DNA of 47,786 bases from an uncultured Collinsella sp. GTDB lineage: Bacteria > Actinomycetota > Coriobacteriia > Coriobacteriales > Coriobacteriaceae. The number at the start of each line of letters is the position of its first letter. Position 1 is the stretch's first letter. Location: contig CAADVS010000082.1 in assembly GCA_900752545.1 (NCBI GenBank), positions 1-47,786 on the forward strand, read 5' to 3'. A model generated the notes under the pieces. The model did no database searches and was not told the DNA's origin. It saw nothing but the letters and a program-made list of their open reading frames with translations. The position numbers and the translations under genes are program-made. Below are positions 32,362-41,908 of this stretch, in pieces.

Positions 32362-33167
32362 AAGTTCTCTCCTTTTGTCACAGTCCACCATTGGCAAGGG
32401 TTCAGTATTTTAATCGCATGACGGGGGTCGACCCCGGCGTCAACTGCAGAGTTCATCAATATATCCACGAATGGCTCTTCGGAGCGGTCGTGGCCGAGCA
32501 AGATCACCGGCAGCCCGCGTAAGGCAAGGTCCTGCGCCACGTGGTAACCCGCCTCGCCCGTCACGACAACGTCCGCGCCCGCGGCGATGGCGAGCTCTCC
32601 AAAGTCGCCCAGGGAGCCGCCCAAAGTAGCGACGGTGCGGCACGGGCGATCGGCTTCGCCCCACACACGCGGGTCGCTGCCAAATGCCGTTGCGGCACGG
32701 GTGGCGAGATCGCGCAGGCTACAGGGGTCGTCGAGGATCGCGAGTACGCCCAGGCCGGTAGCCTTGGGGTCGTCCACGTGCTCCAGCGAGCTGACAGGCT
32801 CAGCGCCCAGCAGCTCGCTCAGGCAGGTGCGCGTCTCGAGCGAGCGGTCCAGGTTGGTGTGAAGCGATATGATGCTCACGCCGCAACGCGCTGCCTCGTA
32901 GAGTGCCGCGCTGCATTGGGGGCGCGTGGCATCCGCCGGACAAAAGGCCTCGGGTGCCTTGATGTATATAGGATGATGCGTCAGCAGCACGTTGGCGCCG
33001 GCTTCTTGTGCGCGGTGCACATTGGCTTCGGTCGCATCGAGTGCGCAGGCAACACCGGTAATCTCCGCGGCAGGGTCGCCGACGGAGAGTCCTACATGGT
33101 CCCAACTCTCGGCATCGGTCTTGGGATAGCGTGCCAGCAGCGCGCGCTCAAGCTTGGCGACGATCAT
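32358..33167 (-). CDS. Nif3-like dinuclear metal-centre protein (DUF34)
   Basis: A 269-residue member of the Nif3/YqfO/YbgI family, which forms hexameric toroids with two metal ions per subunit. Metal ligands are seen in LLTHHPIYIK and in SLHTNLD and the C-terminal GEAGYHV. The molecular function is not settled. It overlaps both neighbours by four bases (nifS-like upstream, zinc-ribbon downstream), which indicates translational coupling. Confidence 0.9.
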   Translation of the reverse strand: MIVAKLERALLARYPKTDAESWDHVGLSVGDPAAEITGVACALDATEANVHRAQEAGANVLLTHHPIYIKAPEAFCPADATRPQCSAALYEAARCGVSIISLHTNLDRSLETRTCLSELLGAEPVSSLEHVDDPKATGLGVLAILDDPCSLRDLATRAATAFGSDPRVWGEADRPCRTVATLGGSLGDFGELAIAAGADVVVTGEAGYHVAQDLALRGLPVILLGHDRSEEPFVDILMNSAVDAGVDPRHAIKILNPCQWWTVTKGENL

Positions 33168-34342
33168 GCGGCACCCACGATCGAGAGCAGCGTCTGGGCA
33201 AACTCGTCCAGATCGCCCGGATTCACGCGGTCATCGAACGAGATGCGAAGGGCGCCCAGCGCCTGCTCGCGACCGATGCCCATCGCGCTTAAAACATGGC
33301 TCGGGTCCATGCTGCCGCTGGAGCACGCCGAGCCTGCCGATACCTCAAAGCCGGCGGCGTCGAGCTTAATGATGAGCTCCTCGGAGTCCATGCCGTCAAT
33401 GTAGATCGATACCATGCCGGGCAGACGGTCAGCCTGCGCGTAGTCGCCCATGGTGGCATGAATACGCGGATGAGCCGTAAGCGTGGCGTAAAGTTTGTCG
33501 GATAAGGCCTGCAGCGTTGCGCGCTCCTTGGCAACATTCGGCAACAGCGCGGAGGCGGCAGCGGCGAAGGCCAGCTGCGTGCGCAGGTCCTGCGTGCCAG
33601 CGCGACGGCCGGCTTCCTGTCCACCGCCAAAGATGCGCGGACGCAGCGGCGTTCGGTTCTTAAGGTAGAGCGCGCCGGAGGCCACAGGACCGCCAATCTT
33701 GTGCGCGGCAACGGTCATAGCATCGACGCCCAGCTTGGTGACATCGAGCGGAATATGCAAGTAGCCCTGGATGGCGTCGGTATGGAACAGGGCACCCGCG
33801 GCGTGCGCGGCGGCGGCAAGTTCGCGGATAGGCTGCACCACACCGGTCTCGTTATTGGCGACCATAATGCTCACGAGCGCGACGTCGTCGCCGAGCAAGT
33901 CGCTCAGCGCGGCAGGCTCAATGTAGCCCATGCGGCAGGGCTGCACCAGGTCGACGGTAAATCCGGCGGCACGCAGCAGCGGCAGGTTGTCCAGAATCGA
34001 ATCGTGCTCGATGGCCGACACGATTACACGATCGCGCTTGCGATCGCGCTGACGAGCGCCCTCGGCAAGACCGAGCAGCGCCAGCTGGTTGGCTTCGGTG
34101 CCGCCGTTGGTCAGGACAATCTCGGACGGGCGGACGCGTGCGCCGAAGCTGCGGGCAATCTCGCGACGTGCAACCTCCAGACGCGCGGCGGCTTTGCGGC
34201 CAAGCGAGTGTAGCGAGTTGGGGTTGACGCCGGCAAGCTCGCTGTCGTCGTACTCGCGCTGCGCAAGGAGCGCCTCGGCGCGCATGGGCGTCGAGGCGGC
34301 ATAGTCAAGATTAACGGGTATGCGGTTTTGACCTGCGGTCAT
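33164..34342 (-). CDS. Cysteine desulfurase
   Basis: A 392-residue NifS/IscS-family PLP enzyme that takes sulfur from cysteine for Fe-S clusters or tRNA thiolation. The PLP lysine lies in AHKIGGPVASGALYL, the catalytic cysteine in SAGSACSSGSMDPSHVL, and NNETGVVQPI is typical. No iscU, sufU or mnmA lies next to it. Start at 34342 has only a weak GAGG upstream. The Fe-S enzymes RimO, MiaB and IspH in this window would be plausible consumers, but that is inference. Confidence 0.92.
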   Translation of the reverse strand: MTAGQNRIPVNLDYAASTPMRAEALLAQREYDDSELAGVNPNSLHSLGRKAAARLEVARREIARSFGARVRPSEIVLTNGGTEANQLALLGLAEGARQRDRKRDRVIVSAIEHDSILDNLPLLRAAGFTVDLVQPCRMGYIEPAALSDLLGDDVALVSIMVANNETGVVQPIRELAAAAHAAGALFHTDAIQGYLHIPLDVTKLGVDAMTVAAHKIGGPVASGALYLKNRTPLRPRIFGGGQEAGRRAGTQDLRTQLAFAAAASALLPNVAKERATLQALSDKLYATLTAHPRIHATMGDYAQADRLPGMVSIYIDGMDSEELIIKLDAAGFEVSAGSACSSGSMDPSHVLSAMGIGREQALGALRISFDDRVNPGDLDEFAQTLLSIVGAA

Positions 34343-34348
34343 AAGGGT

Positions 34349-35020
34349 TTATGCCTCCTGTGCGGCCTCGTTGCCCAGCTTCTGCAGCAGCGCAACCTCG
34401 GCAGCGGGATCTTGGGACTTAAATACGGCGGAGCCGGCCACCAGGACATCGGCACCGGCCTTGACGACCTCGGCGATGTTTTTGGAAGAGATGCCGCCGT
34501 CGACCTCGATCATGGGCGACACGCCGTGGCGCTCGCACATGGCTTTGAGCTCGTGGAGCTTGGCGATGGTGCCCGGGATAAAGCTCTGGCCGCCAAAGCC
34601 GGGGTTCACGCTCATCAGCAGCACCATATCGACGACGTCGATGATGCTCTCGAGCACGCACACGGGGGTGGCGGGGTTGAGCACCACACCGGCCTTGACG
34701 CCGCGCTGCTGAAGATGCGTGAGCGTGCGGTGCAGGTGCGTGGAGGCCTCATAGTGCACGGTGATCATGTCGGCACCGGCGTCGGCGTACCAATCGACCG
34801 TCTCGTCGGGGTTCGATACCATCAGGTGCGCGTCGATCGGCACGTCGGTGGAGCGCTTGACGGCCTTGAGGATGTCAACGCCAAAGGTGAGGTTGCCGGT
34901 AAAATGACCGTCCATAACGTCAAAGTGCACGTAATCGGCGCCGGCGATCTTGTCGAGCTCGCCCTTGAGGTTGGCCATGTCGGCCGAAAGGACGGACGGA
35001 GCGATTTTGATGGAACCCAT
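34349..35020 (-). CDS. rpe: Ribulose-phosphate 3-epimerase
   Basis: A 223-residue TIM-barrel enzyme interconverting ribulose 5-phosphate and xylulose 5-phosphate. IAPSVLSADMANL, HFDVMDGHFTGNLTFG, HLMV, VNPGFGGQSFI and EVDGGIS are signature segments with the metal-binding His and Asp. Start at 35020 follows GAAAGG. It sits 18 bases after gpsA. Confidence 0.96.
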   Translation of the reverse strand: MGSIKIAPSVLSADMANLKGELDKIAGADYVHFDVMDGHFTGNLTFGVDILKAVKRSTDVPIDAHLMVSNPDETVDWYADAGADMITVHYEASTHLHRTLTHLQQRGVKAGVVLNPATPVCVLESIIDVVDMVLLMSVNPGFGGQSFIPGTIAKLHELKAMCERHGVSPMIEVDGGISSKNIAEVVKAGADVLVAGSAVFKSQDPAAEVALLQKLGNEAAQEA

Positions 35021-35038
35021 GGTAGTAGCCTTTCTGCG

Positions 35039-36046
35039 CTAGTCGTTGAGTCCGTAGAACTCTTGAGAGGGGACGCGGTCGGTAAGAATCTCGAGCGCCC
35101 TATCCAAAGTAACACCGTTGTAGAGCGTTTGCTCCACGGCAAAGGTGAGCGGAATGTCTACGCCCAGTGAACGGGCGAGCTCGCTGACGCTGCGGGCCGC
35201 GACGGCGCCCTCAACCACCATATGCGTGCGCGTCTGATACTCGTCGAGCGACACGCCGTGGGCAAACTCGTAGCCAAAGGTGCGGTTGCGCGAGTGCTCC
35301 GAGGTGCAGGTGGCAATGAGGTCGCCCATGCCGGCAAGTCCCATGCAGGTCATAGCTTGACCGCCGCGGGCATGCACCAGACGGCTAATCTCGGCCAGGC
35401 CGCGCGTCATGATGAGGGCGAGCGTGTTGTCGCCGGCACCGGTGCCGGCGGAGATGCCGCACACGATGGCGATGACATTTTTCATGGCGCCGCAGACCTC
35501 GACACCGGTCATGTCTTGCGACAGATAGATGCGGAAGGCCGTGGACAGGAGCAGGTCCTTAAAGGTCTCCCCTATCTGCGGATGTTCGCTGGCGATGACG
35601 GCGGCAGAAAGCCCGCCGCGGCAGATCTCCTCGGCATGGTTGGGGCCCGAGAGCGCCGCCACGCGCGCCTCGTTGCCGATCTCGCTGGCGATGACCTCGC
35701 TCATGAGCAGGCCGGACTCGGGCTCAATGCCCTTGGTGAGGCAGAGCACCGGGGTGTCGGCGGCGATGAAGGGTGCTGCCTGATGACATACGCTGCGCAG
35801 GTGCGTGGAGGGCACGGCAAAGATGACGGCCTCGGCGCCGTCGAGCGCCAGCGATAGGTCCGTGGTGGCGACGACGTTGTCAGGCAGCTCGTAGTCCACC
35901 AGATACCGGGGATTGCGGTGCTCGCCGTTAATGCCGGCGGCCGTCTGCTCACTATGGGCCCACATGGTCACGCGCTCGGCTCGCGCGGCGGCAAGGCCGG
36001 CGACGGCGGTTCCCCAGGAGCCGGAGCCAATCAGCGCAACATTCAT
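35039..36046 (-). CDS. gpsA: Glycerol-3-phosphate dehydrogenase [NAD(P)+]
   Basis: A 335-residue cytoplasmic enzyme supplying glycerol 3-phosphate for phospholipids. It has the dinucleotide motif GSGSWGTAVAG, the AVPS region, the catalytic lysine in CGAMKNVIAI, and NRTFGYEFA. Start ATG 36046 follows GTAGGAGAG. It follows plsY, whose product uses the glycerol 3-phosphate. The der-plsY-gpsA order is widespread in Gram-positive bacteria. Confidence 0.96.
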   Translation of the reverse strand: MNVALIGSGSWGTAVAGLAAARAERVTMWAHSEQTAAGINGEHRNPRYLVDYELPDNVVATTDLSLALDGAEAVIFAVPSTHLRSVCHQAAPFIAADTPVLCLTKGIEPESGLLMSEVIASEIGNEARVAALSGPNHAEEICRGGLSAAVIASEHPQIGETFKDLLLSTAFRIYLSQDMTGVEVCGAMKNVIAIVCGISAGTGAGDNTLALIMTRGLAEISRLVHARGGQAMTCMGLAGMGDLIATCTSEHSRNRTFGYEFAHGVSLDEYQTRTHMVVEGAVAARSVSELARSLGVDIPLTFAVEQTLYNGVTLDRALEILTDRVPSQEFYGLND

Positions 36047-36055
36047 GACTCTCTC

Positions 36056-36739
36056 CTACTTATCGTCGGGCTCGGTGACGCGCTTGGTAAACGAGAGCTT
36101 GGACTCCTTACCCGTCATGAGCTTTTTGATGTTCGCACGATGGGCCCACACCACAGTAATGCCGATCAGCGCCATGCAAAACTTAAGTCCGAGGCTGCTG
36201 TACGGAAAGACCGCGCAGGCAGCGATGGGAAGACCGATGGCCGCGGCAAGCGAGCCCACCGACACAAACTTGGTGATGGCGACGGCCACGATAAACATGC
36301 CCAGCAGCGAAAGTCCGATGGGCCAGTACCAGGCGAGGATGACGCCCAGACCAACTGCGATGCCCTTGCCGCCATGGAAGTTGAGGTAGGGCGAGAAGAT
36401 GTGGCCCCACACGGCTGCCAGGCAAATGACGCCGAGCATCCAGTCGCCGGGGGCTCCAGGCGCCATAATGTTCGGCGGAAAGCCATAGCCCAAGTCGGCA
36501 ATGAGCGGACGCGCGATAAGGACGCAGATGGCGCCCTTAAGGCAGTCGAGCAGCAGCGTGAGCGCGGCCACCTTGGGGCCGGCCACACGCAGGGCGTTGG
36601 TGGTGCCGATATTGCCGGAGCCCGCCTTGCGAATGTCGGTGTGGTTGAACACGCGGCCCAGGATCAGGCCAAACGGAATCGCCCCGATAAAGAACGAGAC
36701 CACGGCGCAGATGGCGGTCAGCAGAATCGGATTATGCAT
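36056..36739 (-). CDS. plsY: Acyl-phosphate glycerol-3-phosphate acyltransferase
   Basis: A 227-residue membrane enzyme that makes lysophosphatidic acid from acyl phosphate. It has the three PlsY motifs: GSGNIGTTNALR, HIFSPYLNFHGGKGIA and the later loop around VSVGSLAAA, with about five to seven membrane helices. Start ATG 36739 lies inside the end of der (eight-base overlap). PlsX, its partner, is not in the window. Confidence 0.94.
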   Translation of the reverse strand: MHNPILLTAICAVVSFFIGAIPFGLILGRVFNHTDIRKAGSGNIGTTNALRVAGPKVAALTLLLDCLKGAICVLIARPLIADLGYGFPPNIMAPGAPGDWMLGVICLAAVWGHIFSPYLNFHGGKGIAVGLGVILAWYWPIGLSLLGMFIVAVAITKFVSVGSLAAAIGLPIAACAVFPYSSLGLKFCMALIGITVVWAHRANIKKLMTGKESKLSFTKRVTEPDDK

Positions 36740-38066
36740 CCTTTTGCTCCTTCTTCCTAAAGAAGAGTCGAATGGGCGTGCCGGCAAAGTCGAAGGTCGA
36801 GCGCATACGGTTCTCGACGTAGCGCTGATAGGTGTCGTTGACCAGATCGCTGTGGTTGACGAAGAACGTGAACGTCGGCGGGTTGACGCCCGTCTGGGTC
36901 ACGTAGTGCATGCGCAGGCGGCGCTTGCCGTCCACCACGGTATGACCGAACTCGCGCAGGTTGGTGAGGAACGTGTTGAGGCGCGAGGTGCTGATCTTTT
37001 GCGAGCGCGTCTTCTCGGCGGCGTCGACCATCGCCCAGATCTTCTCGACGCTGCGGCCGGTCAGGGCAGAGATGCGCAGGTACTGGGCCCAGGGAGCCAT
37101 GACGCCCAGACGGCGGTCGATGGTCTCCATGCAGGCCTCGCGCTTACGGTCGTCGTCGAGCAGATCCCACTTGTTGAGCAGCACAACGATGGCGCATCCG
37201 CGCTCGATGGCCAAGCCCATGACCTTCTGGTCCTGCTCGGTAACGCCCACGGAGGCGTCGACGACGAGCAGCGCCACGTCGGCGCGGTCGATGGCGCGCA
37301 GGCCGCGAACCATGGAGTAGTACTCGATGTTCTCGTACACGGTGCTCTTCTTGCGAATGCCCGCGGTGTCGACCATGCGGTAGTGCTTGCCGTTGCGCTC
37401 GACGACCGTGTCGATGGCGTCGCGCGTGGTGCCGGCAATGTTGGACACGATGGAGCGGTCGGCGCCCAGGATGCGGTTGAACAGCGAAGACTTACCGGCG
37501 TTGGGGCGGCCGATGATGGCGACGTTCAGCGCGTCGGGGAACTCATCGGCGACCTCGTCCTCTTCCTCGGGAAGCAGGGCCACGATGTCGTCGAGCAGGT
37601 CGCCCGTGCCATGGCCGTGCAGGGCCGAGAGCGGCGTGGGCTCACCGATGCCGAGCGAATAGAACTCCCAGATGCTGTCGTTCTCGCGATCGGGGTTGTC
37701 GAGCTTGTTCACCAGCAGAAAGACCGGCTTGTCGCAGCGCTTGAGCATGCGGGCGACCGACTCGTCCTCCTCGGTGACGCCGGTGCGGCCGTCGACCACA
37801 AACAGGATGACGGCGGCTTCCTCGGCGGCGGCGAGGGCCTGGTCGCGAATGGACGTGGCGAAGACGTCATCGCTCTTGAGCGGTTCGATGCCGCCCGTGT
37901 CGACGATGGTGAACTCGCGGCCGTTCCAATCGGCCGTGTGGTACGAGCGGTCGCGCGTGACGCCGCGGGACTCATGGACGATGGCGTCCGAGGTCTGGGC
38001 CAGGCGGTTAACGAGCGTGGACTTGCCCACGTTGGGGCGTCCGACGACGGCGACGATAGGTTTCAT
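36732..38066 (-). CDS. der: Ribosome biogenesis GTPase Der
   Basis: A 444-residue protein with two tandem GTPase domains and a KH-like C-terminal domain, needed for 50S subunit assembly. G1 motifs are GRPNVGKS (about residue 9) and GRPNAGKS (about 185); DTGG and DTAG are the two G3 motifs. Start 38066 follows AAAGGAG. It ends in the basic FRKKEQKDA. It is ten bases from the DUF512 gene upstream. Confidence 0.96.
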   Translation of the reverse strand: MKPIVAVVGRPNVGKSTLVNRLAQTSDAIVHESRGVTRDRSYHTADWNGREFTIVDTGGIEPLKSDDVFATSIRDQALAAAEEAAVILFVVDGRTGVTEEDESVARMLKRCDKPVFLLVNKLDNPDRENDSIWEFYSLGIGEPTPLSALHGHGTGDLLDDIVALLPEEEDEVADEFPDALNVAIIGRPNAGKSSLFNRILGADRSIVSNIAGTTRDAIDTVVERNGKHYRMVDTAGIRKKSTVYENIEYYSMVRGLRAIDRADVALLVVDASVGVTEQDQKVMGLAIERGCAIVVLLNKWDLLDDDRKREACMETIDRRLGVMAPWAQYLRISALTGRSVEKIWAMVDAAEKTRSQKISTSRLNTFLTNLREFGHTVVDGKRRLRMHYVTQTGVNPPTFTFFVNHSDLVNDTYQRYVENRMRSTFDFAGTPIRLFFRKKEQKDA

Positions 38067-38076
38067 CTGCACTCCT

Positions 38077-39519
38077 TTAATGGGTAGGGTCAGTGGAAGT
38101 GTTAGAGTCGGCAGGCACAATGCCAAGGATGTGCTCCAGGGTATCGAGCAGCTCATGCGGCATGGTCGACACCACATGAACCTCGGCGCCGCGACTGGTA
38201 AGGCTTGCGAGTAAATCTTCACGATGATACTCGTCAAGCGTCATGCCGTCAGCGTTGAACATGAGCTTAGGCACAAAGAGCATAACCCCCGAGAGGTCCT
38301 GCGGCAGCTGTTCCAGAATGTCGCAGGCGACGATGAGGCCGGTCACGTCCACGTTGCCGCCAAAGTAGCGATTCTTGATGGCCGTGACGGTGCCGGCGAG
38401 CCCCTGCGGCGATTCCACGAAACGTGCCACGGTGTCGCGTGCGCTGGCGCCCGAGAGGCACAGCAGGTGCTGGCTGCGAGCGGCGATGGCCTCGCGGACG
38501 AGGGCCAGTCGCTCGGCATCGGCGGCAAGCACATCGTCCGTCTCGTCTAGGTATGAGCGGATCATGCCGATACCGTCGTAGTACTGCGGATAGCCGTCGT
38601 AAAAGTCCGCCTCGGGCGGATCGATGCCGGCGTCCAGATAGAACTCGTCGCTCATCTGGAAGGTGTGGCGGCCAAAGCGCTCATAGGCGCGGTCCTGGAA
38701 CGGTCGGATCATGGCGATGGTCTCGCGCGCTAGCTCGGGTTTGTCGCTGTATGACCAGCTAAAGCGGTTTTGGTGCTTGGTAAAACCGAGCGGCACAATG
38801 CCCAGGCTTGTGATTTGCTCGTGCTCCTCGCAAAAGCGCAGGGTCTTTTCCAGCTCCTCGCCATCGTTCATGCCGGGGCACAACACGATCTGCGCGTGAA
38901 TCTCGATGCCGGCGGCCATGATGGCCTCGAGTACGTCCATTCCGCGCTGGGCGTTGCGGCCCATCATGCGGCGGCGGACATCGGGGCTCACGGCGTGGAC
39001 CGATACGTTCATGGGACTCATGTTGCGTTGGATGACGTTTTGAATATCTTCGTCGGTGAGGTTCGTGAGCGTGACGAAGTTGCCCTGCAAAAAGCTTAGG
39101 CGATAGTCGTCGTCGCGAATATAGAGCGTGGAGCGGCCGCCCTTGGGGAGCATCGTCATAAAGCAGAACACGCAGGCGTTTACACAGGTGCGCATGCCAT
39201 CGAAGATAGGGCCGTCGAACTCCAGACCCCAATCCTCTCCGGGAAAGCGATCGAGCTCCACGGGGGTGACGGTGCCATCGCGCGGGTCGAAAACCTCGAG
39301 GTCGACGGTGTCGTCGTCTGCCTCCCAGAGCCACACGATCATGTCGGTAAGCTGCTCGCCGTTGACCGCGAGCACGCGCATGCCCGGCTCGATACCCACA
39401 TCCCACGCGGGCGATTCGGGACGCACGTTCTTTACGAGCGCGCCCTCACCCGGCTCGGGGTCGCGGCTGCGCCCGTAATCGGCCACCTCGGCGGCGTATG
39501 CGGGTACGGTCTGGTCCAT
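38077..39519 (-). CDS. DUF512 protein with PDZ and radical-SAM-like motif
   Basis: A 480-residue protein with an N-terminal PDZ-like domain (about 25-80; VRPESPAWDVGIEPGMRVLAVNG), then a region with CVNACVFC (Cys-x3-Cys-x2-Cys), as in radical-SAM enzymes, and the DUF512 domain. The family is commonly encoded next to der in Firmicutes and Actinobacteria; its reaction is unknown. Start 39519 is chosen by homology, and AAGGAGC lies about 14 bases upstream, which is rather far. The gap to ispH is two bases. Confidence 0.85.
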   Translation of the reverse strand: MDQTVPAYAAEVADYGRSRDPEPGEGALVKNVRPESPAWDVGIEPGMRVLAVNGEQLTDMIVWLWEADDDTVDLEVFDPRDGTVTPVELDRFPGEDWGLEFDGPIFDGMRTCVNACVFCFMTMLPKGGRSTLYIRDDDYRLSFLQGNFVTLTNLTDEDIQNVIQRNMSPMNVSVHAVSPDVRRRMMGRNAQRGMDVLEAIMAAGIEIHAQIVLCPGMNDGEELEKTLRFCEEHEQITSLGIVPLGFTKHQNRFSWSYSDKPELARETIAMIRPFQDRAYERFGRHTFQMSDEFYLDAGIDPPEADFYDGYPQYYDGIGMIRSYLDETDDVLAADAERLALVREAIAARSQHLLCLSGASARDTVARFVESPQGLAGTVTAIKNRYFGGNVDVTGLIVACDILEQLPQDLSGVMLFVPKLMFNADGMTLDEYHREDLLASLTSRGAEVHVVSTMPHELLDTLEHILGIVPADSNTSTDPTH

Positions 39520-39521
39520 GA

Positions 39522-40421
39522 TTAGCGGCAAAGCTCCTTGATGCGCTCGACGGCGCGCTCGATGTGTTCTTGCGGGGTTGAGGCTCCGGCGGTGATGCCG
39601 ATGTGGTGAGCGTCGGTAAACCAGGCGGCCTGGAGCTCGGAAGCTTCCTCGATGTGATACGTGCGCTCGCAGGCGTCTGCGCAAATCTGCGCCAGGCGGC
39701 GGGTGTTGCCCGAGTTCTTGCCGCCCACCACGACCATGCAGTCGCAGCGGTTGGCAAGTGTGGCTGCTGCCTGTTGACGCTCACTCGTGGCGGCGCAGAT
39801 GGTGTTGATCACACGCAGCTCCTGCACGCGCGGGGTGATAGCTGCCACGACCTCAGCGAGGTTCTGCGCGGTCTGGGTGGTCTGCACAACCAGGCCCACC
39901 TTGCCCTTGAGCGACAAAGCGTTGGCATCGGCGGCACAGCTCACGACCTGCGCATCATTGCCGGCGTGGCCTAGGATGCCCTCCACCTCGGGATGGCCCG
40001 GCTCACCCACGACGAGTACGCGATAGCCCTCGCGCACCAGCCGCTCGGCGGCCACGTGGACCTTCTTGACGTAAGGGCAGGTGGCGTCGACCACGTTGAG
40101 GCCGCGCTTGCGGGCAGCATCGATCACCTGCGGCACTACGCCGTGTGCGCGGATGATTACGGTACCCGATGCTGCGTCGTCCAGGGTCTCGGCCAGGCCA
40201 ACGCCTGCCTCAGCAAGCTCGCGCACCACGATGGGGTTATGGATGAGCGGACCCAAGGTATGGACCTGAGCGCACTCACCTGCCTGCGGTGCGGCGGCTA
40301 GCGCCATATCGAGCGCACGCTGTACGCCGTAGCAAGTGCCGGCGTGTGCTGCGATCTCGATGGTAGGCGCTGTTGCCTGGTCGGACGCGGTCGCGGCAGT
40401 GTTCGTAACGTTCTCGCTCAT
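39522..40421 (-). CDS. ispH: 4-hydroxy-3-methylbut-2-enyl diphosphate reductase
   Basis: A 299-residue [4Fe-4S] enzyme, last step of the MEP isoprenoid pathway. The three cluster cysteines are in HAGTCYGVQRAL, DATCPYVKKVH and NTICAATSERQ. Start MSENVTNT at 40421 lies two bases before the plsC stop region and has only a weak purine run. Presence of IspH implies the MEP pathway in this organism. Confidence 0.95.
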   Translation of the reverse strand: MSENVTNTAATASDQATAPTIEIAAHAGTCYGVQRALDMALAAAPQAGECAQVHTLGPLIHNPIVVRELAEAGVGLAETLDDAASGTVIIRAHGVVPQVIDAARKRGLNVVDATCPYVKKVHVAAERLVREGYRVLVVGEPGHPEVEGILGHAGNDAQVVSCAADANALSLKGKVGLVVQTTQTAQNLAEVVAAITPRVQELRVINTICAATSERQQAAATLANRCDCMVVVGGKNSGNTRRLAQICADACERTYHIEEASELQAAWFTDAHHIGITAGASTPQEHIERAVERIKELCR

Positions 40422-40423
40422 GG

Positions 40424-41152
40424 CTAGAACCTGCCCGGATGCTCGGCGCACAGCTCGTCTCGCATAGCGTAGACGCGGTTCATGGCCTCGGACTCAAACC
40501 ATTCCAGGCGCTCCGTGCGCTTAAACCCAGCCGGTGCGTCGGAAAGCGAGACGGCCTTGCCGGCGCGGATCCAGCACTTTTTAGGGCGCATGAGCTTTTT
40601 GCCCGCAGGCGTAATATCGGACCAGCCGCAGATAGCGAGCGGGTTGACGGGCGCCTTGCCCATCTGGGCAATGAGCGCAAAGCCGCCGTGGACCTCGGGC
40701 TTGATCTCGCGCGAGCGGATGCGCGTGCCCTCGGGGAAGATCAGGACGTCCTCGCCGCGCTGCAGCGCATGCTGGGCGGCGCGCAGGCACTTCATGTCGG
40801 CGGTACCGCGCTCGACGGGGATACCGCCGACGCGGCTAAAGGCCCAACGCACAATCTTGCTCTTGGCGAACTCGGACTTAAAGATGGGACGAATGCGGCG
40901 CCCCCCAAAGAACAGCGCCGTCTCCACGGCCAAGAGCTCGGCCATCGAGGTGTGGTTGCAGATGACCACGCTGCCGCGGCCTTCCTGGCGCTCAAACAGC
41001 AGGTCAGCGTCCTCGACCTTCCAGCGCCACATGAGCTTGGAGAAGGCCCAAAGGATGGCCATGACTACGGCGACGGTGCCGCGGATGAGCACGGGGAACT
41101 CTGCATAAGGAGCGTTGTAATAATCCTCGGGCGTCTGCTTAAACAGGCGCAT
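40424..41152 (-). CDS. plsC: 1-acyl-glycerol-3-phosphate acyltransferase
   Basis: A 242-residue membrane-associated acyltransferase making phosphatidic acid from lysophosphatidic acid, the step after PlsY. It has the acyltransferase block NHTSMAELLAVE (H-x4-D/E variant, here HTSMAE) and FPEGTRIRSREIKPEVHGGFALIAQ. Note that the usual HX4D is HTSMAE, with Glu in place of Asp. Start 41152 follows AAAGGAGG. It is three bases after cmk. Confidence 0.87.
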   Translation of the reverse strand: MRLFKQTPEDYYNAPYAEFPVLIRGTVAVVMAILWAFSKLMWRWKVEDADLLFERQEGRGSVVICNHTSMAELLAVETALFFGGRRIRPIFKSEFAKSKIVRWAFSRVGGIPVERGTADMKCLRAAQHALQRGEDVLIFPEGTRIRSREIKPEVHGGFALIAQMGKAPVNPLAICGWSDITPAGKKLMRPKKCWIRAGKAVSLSDAPAGFKRTERLEWFESEAMNRVYAMRDELCAEHPGRF

Positions 41153-41155
41153 GGG

Positions 41156-41842
41156 CTACCTCCTTTGGTTGATGAGGTCCTCGATTATCGAGACGACCTC
41201 ATCGATGGTGTGGGCGGTGGAGTCGACGTGCACGGCGTCCTCGGCGGGCACGAGCGGGGCGACCTCGCGGCTGCTGTCGAGCTTGTCGCGCTGCTTAAGG
41301 GCGTCGAGGGTCTCGTCGACCTCGGCTTCGAGCTGCTCGGACGTGAGCGGCTGGGCGTCGTTTTGGTGACGCTGCAGCACGCGGCGGCGGGCGCGCTCAC
41401 GCGGGTCGGCGGTCAGGAAGACCTTGACCTGCGCGTTAGGGAACACGACGGTACCGATGTCGCGACCCTCAGCCACGATATCGCGGTCCTCGGCGGCGCG
41501 GCGCTGGTGGATGAGCATGGCGGCGCGCACGCCCGGATAGGCCGAGACCTTGGACACGTTGGCGTCGACCTGCGGGGTGCGGATGGCGGCCGAAGCGTCC
41601 TGGCCGTCAATGGTCAGGCTCGTGTCCTCGCCGGTGCCGTTGGTAAAGCGAATCTCGATCTGCTCGGCGAGGGCGTCGATGGCCGCCTCCTCGTCCAAAT
41701 CGATGCCACGGTCGAGCGCGGCGAAGGTGACGGCGCGGTACATAGCGCCCGTGTCGAGCTTGTTAAAGCCCAGCTGGCGGGCGATCTCCTTGGCGATGGT
41801 GGACTTGCCGGAACCGGCGGGGCCGTCGATGGCGACGATCAT
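41156..41842 (-). CDS. cmk: (d)CMP kinase
   Basis: A 228-residue nucleoside monophosphate kinase for CMP and dCMP. P loop IDGPAGSGKSTIAKE (about 5-19), DTGAMYRAVT, the EGRDIGTVVFPNAQVKVFLTA segment and the AERARRR-like RERARRRVLQR lid are typical. Start 41842 follows GAAAGGAAG. The cmk-plsC-ispH-der neighbourhood is common in Gram-positive genomes. Confidence 0.95.
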   Translation of the reverse strand: MIVAIDGPAGSGKSTIAKEIARQLGFNKLDTGAMYRAVTFAALDRGIDLDEEAAIDALAEQIEIRFTNGTGEDTSLTIDGQDASAAIRTPQVDANVSKVSAYPGVRAAMLIHQRRAAEDRDIVAEGRDIGTVVFPNAQVKVFLTADPRERARRRVLQRHQNDAQPLTSEQLEAEVDETLDALKQRDKLDSSREVAPLVPAEDAVHVDSTAHTIDEVVSIIEDLINQRR

Positions 41843-41908
41843 GCAATGCTTCCTTTCGATGGGTGACGTGCTGGTATGGTTCGCGGGCGTTGGGGCGCGG
41901 CGGGTTGC

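Noticed and set aside
36501..38087. 528-residue plus-strand frame
   Set aside because: It is antisense to der and plsY, both certain.
40439..41866. 475-residue plus-strand frame
   Set aside because: It is antisense to plsC and cmk, both certain.
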